The position numbers and the translations under genes were made by a program. From NCBI RefSeq assembly GCF_000281045.1, contig NW_008246088.1, forward strand, positions 701,937-730,693: DNA of 28,757 bases, written 5' to 3'. This document shows positions 1 through 8,352 of this stretch, piece by piece. The DNA is from Saprolegnia diclina VS20 (taxonomy: Eukaryota > Oomycota > Saprolegniomycetes > Saprolegniales > Saprolegniaceae). The stretch's first letter is position 1; each line of letters starts with the position of its first letter. The notes beneath the pieces were generated by a model that saw nothing but the letters and a program-made list of their open reading frames with translations, made no database searches and was not told the origin of the DNA.

Positions 1-819
1 ATCTGCGACCGCATCCGATTGTGACACATTTTTGGAGTACGCAACTAGTACAACGCGCCGATGACAAGGCACGTACCCTCGACACGCCGTAGCATGCTAC
101 TCCTGTCGTTCCAGCGTTGGTAAAAATGACTAGAAAGGTGCCAACGTTCCAGCTTGAGTCGAATCGCCCGAGGCATCATGAATGGTTCAGTCAGTCGACT
201 CCTGGGCCGTTTGGGCTCGGAATTCAAAGAGCCAATTTGTTTGTTCTCTACGATTCGTATACTACTTATTTGAGGAGCCTTCCACTGGTCTACACTGCAT
301 GTTATTCGATTCGAGCCACATTCTCGCCAACAACACAAGTCAACAGCATGGTAATGCGCGTGCGCCATTCAATGAATGAGTGCGTTGCCGAGCATCTTCT
401 GAACAACTAATGCAACGACAGGCGGCGGCGCTCTGTCCCCTTGCACGAATCCATCTGCTGCCATTTAACAACCGAAAAGTATTGAGCGTGTGCATTTTGA
501 TTGGGCGAATGTATGCCCATCAACTTTACATGCTCCTTTCGTATACTACGTCGCCTCCAGCACACTCGGTCGACGTCGGCTACCTCGCCGTCCTCGCGAG
601 CTCGGCTCCCAAGAGGAAGTCGCTGCTGCCGCTCCATCGCTTCTTCAAGTCGATGGAGCTAGTAGAGTCAATGCAGCGTTCAAGATAAAGATGCGTCCCA
701 TGGTGAGTCCATTTGTGTTTCGCACTGCTTTGGTGAACAGTCTGCTGCGTCCCACGGTTACGAGGACAGTGGTACATTTTGCAACAGCGGGAGTCGGCTC
801 CCGATCCTTGATTCACTCG
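1..819. other. No gene recognised (left edge)
   Basis: Several overlapping open frames cross this stretch on both strands, but none has a recognisable domain, consistent coding bias or splice structure. A GC-rich patch at about 560-690 looks somewhat coding-like and could be the edge of an unrecognised or decayed exon. I see nothing else to call. Confidence 0.4.
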
Positions 820-836
820 TCATTTTTCAATTTACC
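820..836 (+). promoter_or_regulatory. Oomycete Inr + FPR core promoter
   Basis: The sequence TCATTTTTCAATTTACC lies 6 bases before the ATG at 842. It matches the known oomycete initiator (YCATTYY) directly followed by the flanking promoter region (CAWTTT). This implies a very short 5' leader and supports the start chosen for the zinc-binding repeat gene. Confidence 0.7.
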
Positions 837-841
837 TCGTC

Positions 842-1450
842 ATGGATACGATGTGCTGCTTCAATGGGTGTGCGATCTCGCCGCTGCCTGGCCACACCAA
901 GTGCTCGGTCCACAAAAGCCGCGGTATGTGCAGTGTCGAAACCTGTGCCAACCAAGTGTACGCCCGCGGGCTCTGCGTTCGCCATGGTGGCCGTCATCGC
1001 TGCTTTCAACCAGGCTGCACCACCTCGGCTCGTGTCGGCGGCTACTGCTCGCGCCACGGCGGCGTCAAAATCAAGAAACAATGCGCTGTCGACGGCTGTG
1101 GCAACAAGGTCAACCGCAACGGCCGCTGCGTCCGACACGGCGGGCGCCGCCAATGCAAGGTATCGGACTGCGTGACGCACGCCCGCAGCGGTGGCTACTG
1201 TAGCCGGCACGCCAAAGCGCTTGATGGCGGCAAGACGAAGTGGTACACCGACGATCTGTGGTCGCTCAACGACACCGAGTCGATTGACGAGTTGCTCTAC
1301 TCGGACTACGGCGACATGCTTCTTTTGCTTCCGTCGACATCAGACGAGAGCGCGTCGACGCGTGGCGACACCTGCCGAGGCGACGACATCGATGCGTCGA
1401 TTCTGGCGTGCTTGTTTCAGGACGACCGACACAGCCTCGTCACGCTGTAA
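842..1450 (+). CDS. Zinc-binding repeat protein (five C-x4-C-x9/10-C-x2-H repeats)
   Basis: Intronless gene for 202 aa. Residues 5 to about 123 hold five tandem repeats C-x4-C-x9-C-x2-H (the first has x10). Several end in the signature CVRHGG or YCSRHGG. The same repeat type is found in plant WRKY19-like proteins and in many oomycete proteins annotated as 'WRKY transcription factor 19'; no WRKYGQK motif is present here. The Cys/His spacing predicts one zinc per repeat. The C-terminal 75 residues are acidic and hydrophobic (for example DDLWSLNDTESIDELLYSDY), resembling a transcription activation segment. A nuclear nucleic-acid or protein-binding role is therefore inferred, not shown. A close inverted paralogue lies at 27488-28036. 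An initiator element sits directly upstream. Confidence 0.9.
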   Translation: MDTMCCFNGCAISPLPGHTKCSVHKSRGMCSVETCANQVYARGLCVRHGGRHRCFQPGCTTSARVGGYCSRHGGVKIKKQCAVDGCGNKVNRNGRCVRHGGRRQCKVSDCVTHARSGGYCSRHAKALDGGKTKWYTDDLWSLNDTESIDELLYSDYGDMLLLLPSTSDESASTRGDTCRGDDIDASILACLFQDDRHSLVTL

Positions 1451-1800
1451 GAATTGACCATAGACTAGACACTAATCTTATATCTGCACATTTCATTCAT
1501 TTCTACGCGACTCAATACATATGTGCTTGACGGATCATACGAACAATCTCAAAGACAAATTTCACCGAGGCGGGCTCGTGGCGTGTGGAGGCTGAAACGA
1601 AACATAAGCATCCAACTCTGCTTCCCGGTGCCCCGAGAAAGGTCTGAGTGCGTTCGTCGCCTTTGCTCACGAAGTACAGTAATACTCTACAACTGGTCCT
1701 CGTCGCAAGATTCGCGGATGTTAAGCATCCTACCCTGTGTACTGGTGGGACCAGTCGTTCGTTAGAGAGCTAGTGCTGAAGGACTTCTTCTCCACTCGCC
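1451..1800. other. Intergenic, nothing recognised
   Basis: About 350 bases downstream of the zinc-binding repeat gene with no recognisable coding pattern or RNA gene. Confidence 0.4.
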
Positions 1801-1944
1801 ATGATAGAGCTTCTGAAGGTATGTATGCTTGTTGTTGTCGGAGGTTGCCTTGTCGTCGGGGCGTCGTTGGCTTCTGGTAAGCAGTATCCCGTGAGTGGCT
1901 CTTCTTATGGACTTGGCCGAGGTAGCCACGCCTCGTTAAAATGA
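1801..1944 (+). CDS. Candidate small secreted peptide, 47 aa
   Basis: A short open frame starting MIELLKVCMLVVVGGCLVVG. The first 24 residues have the form of a signal peptide: a short polar start with one Lys, a hydrophobic core, then small residues ending in ASLA. The predicted mature part is only about 23 residues, rich in Gly and Ser (SGKQYPVSGSSYGLGRGS, then four more). No family is recognised and there is no cysteine framework. A GTATGT donor-like site inside codons 6-8 means it could instead be the first exon of another gene. The surroundings are gene-poor. If real, it would be a secreted small peptide; this is a weak call based on the signal-peptide shape alone. Confidence 0.35.
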   Translation: MIELLKVCMLVVVGGCLVVGASLASGKQYPVSGSSYGLGRGSHASLK

Positions 1945-3656
1945 ATATTTGGCGCAAACGTCAGACAGCCTTGACGACCCAACGCAAAGGCTTTACACAA
2001 AGATGCTCTGGCGCAGGGAGCTGGCGCAGGGGGGGCGTTGCTCAGGTACAGTCCAGCTGTACATGTACGCGTATTTCAATCCCACGCACAACGTCACCCA
2101 AACCCGTCAACCGGAACAACTGGCCTTTTGGTATGTACCAATAGGTATCGAAACTACTAGTACGTACTCGAAGTTGAATCTTAGTCAACCATGAGATAGG
2201 CTTTTCAGACGAATGCCTTTCCACGAGGCAGCTTGATGTTTGGGTCACTGGTGGCTCGCCTTGTCTCGTCATCAGTCATGCCAAGAGCAAAGACTTGTGC
2301 TCCACGTCGCAGCAATTCGCAACGCGTTTTCGTACTTGGGCACGAGCAAGGAATGTTCCCAATATCGGTCGTCCAGAAACCGTTCGCAGATACTGGGACC
2401 TAGAATCAGCAAAGATCTGCGGATTTGACGTTTTGAGATGATGAAAAATCAAAAGAATATTCAGGCTCAACTTGTGCACGAAAGTTGCACCTTTATGACG
2501 TGTAACCTGACGCAGGGTGTGTACTCGCATAGGTATACTCGCGTCATACATAGTACGGTCGCTTTGGGGCCAAAAGCCCTTTGAGAGGACTTCGTGTCGT
2601 TCAAAGTTTTGCCTGTCGTGATGGATAAGAAGCGAAGACGAGGAAGGATTTTCGAGCGCAGGGCGTCAGTCGAACAGCGTTTCTTGGCGCGTTCTTCAGA
2701 GGGCATGTTAGGAGCTATCGCATCCTTTGCGAATTGCCTCTCGTTTTTACGGGCCTGTTGATAAGTGCGGCGCACCAACTTCGTGAAGCGTCGGTTGATT
2801 GCATATTTTGTTTTTTCCCGTCCAGTCGCAATTCGCAGATCTACGTCCAGGGATCTGCGGTAGCACCCTGGGTAGTGCCACCGCAATCGAGAATCAGAGG
2901 CCGCCCAACTAAAATACTTTCCTAGTGCTAAAAGCTTGGCAAGTGTCAGCTTTCAACACAACACCACGGTATTGTTTGTTGTTGTCTACAGTCAAACTAG
3001 CCAAAATGCATATCCCGAAACTCGATATTTCTCTTGGGTGTGATAATATCATCTTTGTATTTTTTACACTCACGGTGTAGTAAAATAAAAAGGGTGCTTG
3101 AGCAAGGTCGTCGCGGAGGCAATCACCGAGTACTGAGGCCACAGCAGCTTCAAGCGCGCAGCGTACAGCCTCATGATAAAATGCAGAGGTGAGCGTGACA
3201 ATGAGAAAGCTCGTGGCCGAAGCTCTGGCTCGATATATTGCCCACGACGTGTCCAGTGGTGAAGTGCACGTGGGTAGTTGGCGAAACGGACGAGCAAGCC
3301 CTTGTGGGTCACCTGATGATCGACCAGGTTCCTGACTTTGCTCACCATGTCAACAAATAAGACTAGTCGACGTCGCGTACTGGTAAATTTGATCGCCATG
3401 ACTCGAATGCACTCCAGATCTGATAGCCTTGCCGTGGAAGTTCTATTATTCTATTGTATTATATTTTTCACCCCGCACAATTAATAGTTCATACTCCTCT
3501 CGGATGCATAGTGTGGATTATCCACTATGCACGTTCAACTATACTACCGGTATCCCAGCAACGCAATACGTTCAGTTGTCGTGTAGGTGATTGTGGACCT
3601 CTTGCGATCGCCAACAAATAGGAAATCACGTTGAAAGCCCCTTCGGTCTCTCAGAA
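1945..3656. other. Gene-poor stretch, possible decayed sequence
   Basis: About 1.7 kb with only short frames on both strands and lower GC than the genes. Minus-strand frames at 2042-2272 and 2467-2886 look vaguely protein-like (basic, with scattered plausible segments) but are interrupted and match no family I can name. They may be remnants of an old mobile element. An AT-rich patch lies at about 3440-3490 and an inverted repeat at 3506-3530. Confidence 0.4.
3506..3530. repeat. Inverted repeat (hairpin-forming)
   Basis: The arms GCATAG-TG-TGGA and TCCACTATGC pair around a TTA loop with a two-base bulge. It sits about 155 bases before the ceramidase start at 3686. It could be a regulatory palindrome, a mobile-element relic, or chance. 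Confidence 0.45.
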
Positions 3657-3667
3657 TTCATTTTACC
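3657..3667 (+). promoter_or_regulatory. Initiator-like element of ceramidase gene 1
   Basis: TTCATTTTACC fits the oomycete initiator YCATTYY in its core and lies 19 bases before the ATG at 3686, implying a very short leader. Confidence 0.45.
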
Positions 3668-3685
3668 GCCCGAAAAACGAGCGCC

Positions 3686-4548
3686 ATGACAGCACTTGGG
3701 GGCTACTGGGGGTCGCCGACAAGCAGCATTGACTGGTACAACCCCCTCGGTCGTACTGGCGGCCAATAACGTCGCAGTAGGTGCGAAGACAACTACGTGT
3801 GGTCCTACTATATCGCCGAGTGGTGGAACTCGTGGAGCAACGTTCCGCCACTCGTCCTCGCGCTCTACGCCCTCTACAAGTCACGCGTCGCCTACGCCAA
3901 CGAGTCGCAGCCCATGGTCATCCGCGTCGCGTACCTCGTGCCCGTCGTCATCTTTCTCGGTTCGTTCGCTTTCCACGCGACGCTGACGTACGCCGGGCAG
4001 CTTCTCGACGAGCTTCCGATGATGTACGGAACCTTGTACTTTCACTACATTAGCCTCCGACACCACTCTGGCGTCAAGGCGATCTTTGCTCTCATTGCGT
4101 TGGGGCTCACAGTCGTCCTCGCGATTGTCGGGCACGCCCCGTTGATCTTCCAGATCGCCTACATCGCTTTGGTTCGTTGCTGTATTTGCGAGCTCCTTGG
4201 CTTATGATACATGTGTAGACGCTCTCGCTCATCGCGCGCAGCATTACCATGAACAAGGAGCGCAAAGACGTGCGCCACACGCGCCTTTTGCAGCTCAGTG
4301 CTACCTTGCTCGTTGTCGCCTTTGTGCTCTGGATCGCCGACCAAGTGTTTTGCCCGTCGGCCAAGCAGCTGCATTTGCACGCGATTTGGCACCTCCTCTC
4401 GGGCGCGAGTACCTTTGTGTGGATTCAATTCGCGTGCGCGTACGAGCTGAGCATGCACAAGAAGCGCCTTGAGATCACGCATGTCATGTCGATCTTGCCC
4501 TATTGCACGCGCCAAAAGAACTCAACTGCGCCGGCGCGTGGCTGGTAA
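3686..4548 (+). CDS. Alkaline ceramidase (copy 1)
   Basis: Three exons: 3686-3735, 3781-4171, 4219-4548; introns of 45 and 47 nt; 256 aa. It belongs to the alkaline ceramidase/phytoceramidase family (yeast Ypc1/Ydc1, human ACER), multi-pass ER or Golgi membrane enzymes that hydrolyse ceramide to sphingoid base and fatty acid. Splicing restores the N-terminal family signature GYWG...SIDWCEDNY...YIAEWWN. The zinc-site residues known from ACER3 are present at the right spacing: Ser78-x3-His82, Asp93 in LLDELPMMYG, and His201/His205 in HAIWH. Several hydrophobic helices surround them. Length is typical of the family. It converges on a second ceramidase gene only 80 bases away. The donor of intron 2 is GTTCGT, unlike most introns here. 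The start follows an initiator-like motif. Confidence 0.9.
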
Positions 4549-4628
4549 TATGGTCCCTAGATAACTACTATATCCTACACATGAAAACTATATACAAATT
4601 GGAGGGTTTATTACGAGTGCAGACCGCG

Positions 4629-5486
4629 TCATTGTAGTTTGGCGTGGCAGGATGGCTTGTCGATGATGATGGTCGAGAGGCCTGCGATCGCCGGTGCGAC
4701 GGCGGGTGCCCAGTCGAGCTGCGACGCGCGCACGTACTGCATGAAGAGCGGGCCGTAGTAGGCGTTGAGACCCATGAAGAAATGCCACCACGCGTGGCCG
4801 TACAAGTTGAACGAGCTGTCGCAGTGGTGGTAGTCGACGAGCCAGCACAGCGCGCCGATGAACCCAGTCCGGATGTACGACTTGGCGAGGCCTTTGCCTT
4901 CAACGCAATCGATTTGGCCGTAGTAGCTGCGCACGCGCCAGAGACACGAAAACGTAAGACCCGAGAAGAGCACTTGGAACGCGAGCACGAACGAGTAGAC
5001 CGCGTGGGCAATTGTAAATCCGACACCAAGACTGATGAGGAGCGCGCGCATGCCCAGATCCAGTTGCTTCTGGTTTTGCCAGTCGGGTGCATACAAAATG
5101 TAAATCCTAGAAAATGTGGTTTATACGTGTATCCAAGAGCAGCACGAGGTTGTACCAGATAAGCATCGACCAGATCATGGGCGTCTCGTCGAGCTGCTGC
5201 GACCTAGCGATGGAATAAGACATGGAATAAGAAATCAACATGCGTACACGTGCGTGAGCGTGCCGTGGAAAAGCGCCGAGCCGCAGCCGACGACCATCAC
5301 GTTGAGATACATGAGCACGAAGCGCCACTCGAAATCCATGGCGACCGTCCGCTGGAGCCCGTAGTAGCCGAGCACAATGAACGAGAGGTTCGAGATCGTG
5401 TTCCAGAATTCGGCCACGTAGTGCGAGAAGACGTAGTTGGGCTCGCACCAGTCGATCGTCGACGTCACGTCGCCCCAGTATCCCAT
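4629..5486 (-). CDS. Alkaline ceramidase (copy 2)
   Basis: Three exons on the minus strand, in transcription order 5486-5248, 5203-5156 and 5106-4629; introns of 44 and 49 nt; 254 aa. It begins MGYWGDVTSTIDWCEPNY, the classical alkaline ceramidase N-terminus. A GTG codon 18 bases upstream is open in frame but is not an ATG, so 5486 was chosen. Predicted metal and catalytic residues are Ser70-x3-His74, Asp85 (QQLDETPM, restored by splicing at exactly His+11) and His200/His204 in HAWWH. Several hydrophobic membrane segments are seen. It is expected to cleave ceramides in ER or Golgi membranes. It is clearly a paralogue of the convergent gene at 3686-4548, but neither intron position is shared. 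Exon 2 is only 48 nt, so automatic annotation may miss it. Confidence 0.9.
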
Positions 5487-6540
5487 ACGTTCTGAGGTCT
5501 TCACAGCAAATCGCAGAGTGTGGCCGATGGCGCGCGATCTTCCGGAAAAAATCGAAACACGTCCGGATACGGACGGGATTGCGTGGGATTAGTCGTTGCC
5601 GTCAACCAAATGGACATGTCTGCGCATGCAGTGCGATTACGTTAGATGACGCGATTCAATAGAGACCATAGTCTTTTCAATATTGTCCATCGTTCTACAT
5701 CGGTCCGCACGATCACGTGACAGGTTTACGCTAGGAGATTGGCCACTGCATTGGCTGTCTTTGCGAATCTGACAAGCGATGACGACACCGTCTCAATTTG
5801 TTTAAACGTGTAACGTACGCACAACTTGCACAACTTGGTACTTCTGTCGTGAGGACTCGGTGCCACGTTGTAGCAGCCCAGAATACTTGATCCTTACATC
5901 GACTTGCTTCGTCGGTGATCGCTGTCGATGGTAGATACGAAGGGTTAAAGAGGAAGTCTCAGCTTGCATCAAATTGTCCGTTTTCAAAGTTACATGGTTC
6001 GATTTCCCGTTTAAAAAGTTGGGTGTTTTTAGCAAACCGTCTGGCGACATATATGCTAATTGTTCTTGGCAAGACGCGCCCTCAGTGCAAGCCTCCCTTA
6101 ACGCCAGCTGCCGACAAGTTTTGCTATGATACGTACCTCCACAGCGCGCGGTGGCTAGCTCACTATGGTGGCTCATCGTTCATATCGTTTGTCAAGCAAT
6201 CCTTCTGTCGGTGGCTGTGGCCGCACGACTGACCAGTACCGGTACAGGACAGGTTGACGCAAAGTACCTTGAGCCGCTAGTTTACCGTCCAGCACAACTT
6301 TGTCATAGGTACACGGTTAATCATTGCCCAAACGCAAACGCATTGTTCCCATACTAGTAGCGACTGCCACGCGTGGTGCAACATGGCGCTCAGATTTCAG
6401 TGCTCGTGTTGAATGACAGCGCGATTTGCAGTCCATGGACGATGAAGGCGTTTTGACGCTCTATCTCTTCTACTAGTCCTGTCCACTTGCCACCGTCAGT
6501 ACACCTTGTCGATAACAAGCACACGAGTCGTCCATTGGTG
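5487..6540. other. Intergenic, nothing recognised
   Basis: About 1 kb with short unrelated frames only. GC is lower than in the genes. No RNA gene, repeat array or family signature was seen. It should contain the promoter of the minus-strand ceramidase gene near 5490-5600, but no clear initiator motif is visible there. Confidence 0.4.
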
Positions 6541-6813
6541 TTACAATGTCGTCGTCGTGGGAGGCAATGCGTCTTTTGAGCACAAGGTGGTCGACGAGCT
6601 CGTACCTTCGTCCTTGGCCGCGTTCAACGGGCTCTTGGCGCTGGCTGCTGCGATGTCCGGCACGGACGGATGCAAGGGGCTAGTGGTGCTGACGACCGGC
6701 ACAGGGCTCACAACGATAGGAACCGCGGGCGTCTCGTCGACCGGCCGTGTCGTCGTCTGGGATGCTTGCTTGGACGACCCCGACGAGCAAAAGATGGCCG
6801 CGCAGCAGCCCAT
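6541..6813 (-). CDS. Small protein with MGCC acylation-type N-terminus
   Basis: A 90-aa frame starting MGCCAAIFCSSGSSKQ. Gly2 with Cys3/Cys4 is the pattern of N-myristoylated and palmitoylated membrane-anchored proteins. The rest is low-complexity Ser/Thr/Pro/Ala with no recognisable domain, so it is probably disordered. Codon use is GC-rich at third positions, like the confident genes. An initiator-like TCCATTTTC lies about 40 bases upstream. An ATG six codons earlier (MCDEII) is possible, but it would hide the acylation motif. The function is unknown; a role as a small peripheral membrane or signalling adaptor is inference from the N-terminus only. Confidence 0.55.
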   Translation of the reverse strand: MGCCAAIFCSSGSSKQASQTTTRPVDETPAVPIVVSPVPVVSTTSPLHPSVPDIAAASAKSPLNAAKDEGTSSSTTLCSKDALPPTTTTL

Positions 6814-6853
6814 GATGATCTCGTCACACATATTAGCTCCACGTTGGAAAAGC

Positions 6854-6862
6854 GAAAATGGA
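6854..6862 (-). promoter_or_regulatory. Initiator-like element
   Basis: On the minus strand, TCCATTTTC preceded by AC and followed by a pyrimidine-rich GCTTTTCC resembles the oomycete initiator. It lies about 40 bases upstream of the MGCC protein start at 6813. Confidence 0.45.
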
Positions 6863-7381
6863 GTTGCGTTCGGCGCGCCCAAGAGACACGCGAGCGAACG
6901 ATATCGCAACCGGCTTTCGTGTGCGCCTTGCAGTCGAGGTGTGCCCGTTCGTAGCGCCCACTGCACATCGAGTACCGCTCATGCACATCACAGTCCAAAG
7001 GTGTCGAGGCGCCGCGACGACGTGGCCGCGGTCTCGTACTATGGTCTTTCCAACCTCTGCGTGGTAACGTAACTTCATTACACACAAGTCCGACGCCAAG
7101 GCCACGCGCAATCGCCAAGTGCGAATGGAAGGGCAAGATCAGCAGATGAAAGCAGGGGCGTTTTACCGCTAGCCATTGCGTCGACGCACTCCCTTGTTGA
7201 GCTTGTTGAGGAGCGAGGAACACATGGCAGTCTTTCGAGCAACACTTTAGAATGGCGCTTGCTTCACGCAAAAACGCGCAGCTCCGTGATGCTCCTTGTG
7301 GAAAGGTCATGGTGGCTTCGAGTCAGTTGGCTGTAGCAAAACGTGCAAAAGCGAGCTGATACTCCTCGCCTCACTGGAAGG
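6863..7381. other. Intergenic, nothing recognised
   Basis: About 520 bases between two divergent small candidate genes. Only overlapping unrelated frames were seen. Confidence 0.35.
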
Positions 7382-7717
7382 ATGCGGTGGCTTTACGTTG
7401 CGGCGCTGCCGTCCGTCCACGCCGTGGGCATCTACTTCTTCTGGGTCTCCAACGTGCGCATTGGCTCCCGCATGCAGTGCGACAGCGCGCCGAAACGCTG
7501 TCCCGGAGACCTCCTCGCGTACCGGCGCGAAGCGTTGCAGTGTGAGTTTGAAGCGTGCAAGGACGCGACGCACCCGCCAGGATACGTGCCGACGCCGCCA
7601 CCAACGCCAGAACCGACCGACGCCAAGTTTGTGATCATTGCCGCCTACACCCCCGTGGTTGCTCTGGCGACGCCGCGCCTGCGAAGCCATCCCACAGTAA
7701 ATACGACGCGCGCGTGA
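7382..7717 (+). CDS. Candidate small membrane or secreted protein
   Basis: A 111-aa frame with GC-rich third positions, starting MRWLYVAALPSVHAVGIYFF. That hydrophobic N-terminus is a signal anchor or signal peptide. It is followed by a segment with four Cys (MQCDSAPKRC, LQCEFEAC), a Pro/Thr hinge (PPTPEPT) and a second hydrophobic run (KFVIIAAYTPVVAL). No family is recognised. One or two membrane passes with a Cys-containing loop are inferred. The start was chosen at the Met just before the hydrophobic segment; an in-frame Met lies 13 codons upstream. The C-terminal end could be altered by an unseen intron. Confidence 0.5.
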   Translation: MRWLYVAALPSVHAVGIYFFWVSNVRIGSRMQCDSAPKRCPGDLLAYRREALQCEFEACKDATHPPGYVPTPPPTPEPTDAKFVIIAAYTPVVALATPRLRSHPTVNTTRA

Positions 7718-8352
7718 TCCCTTTGCGCTCAATTACACACCTGTGCTTGGCCGTCCTGAGAGCATCTCGTCGAGTCCTCTCTTCGTTCTATGCAGAATGG
7801 CAAGCAGCAATAAGATCTTTTTGGCTCTCGTGCTGGATCCTCATATGTGTTGATACGTAAACGCATGCTGCCCGACGTTGCGCCGTCACGTTGTCCGTCA
7901 TTCGCACATCTCAACGCCCAGGATGCCACGTGGGCAAAGCGGACTGTATATCTCCGAATCGTCTGCTGCCGATTCTATGGATGCTGATATTGAGAAGATA
8001 AAGATAAATGGTTCTAACATTGAGACGATGCTGAGGACTTGTTGCACGCAATTGCAATGTCACCGCTGAGGTCATGTGCTAATGCACACTCATCGTTTGC
8101 CCCGCGACTACCGTCTGCCTCGACACCGCCACTACCAAGAAGTTTGTGTGGACCGACAACCAGGTCGCAGTCAGCGGGCAGAACCACCCATGGTGGCTAC
8201 TGGTGCACCTCGGCAACTGAATTCCACGTGGGACGCTCTGCGTTTTGATTGGTCCGTGATGCGCAAGGTGGCGTGCAAATAGCCGTCGCGTCGGTCCGCA
8301 CGAAGTGAAATCTTGCCACAAATCTTTTTCCGTCTCCACAAGACAACTAGCG
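7718..8352. other. Intergenic, nothing recognised
   Basis: About 630 bases with small unrelated frames. It is presumed to contain the promoter of the C2-VHL gene, although no clear initiator was seen. Confidence 0.35.

Noticed and set aside
2042-2886. Minus-strand frames resembling a decayed element (segment FDTYWYIPKGQLFR looks slightly like a methyl-CpG-binding domain)
   Set aside because: The similarity is short and impressionistic, the frames are interrupted, and no other domain or repeat boundary supports a mobile element.
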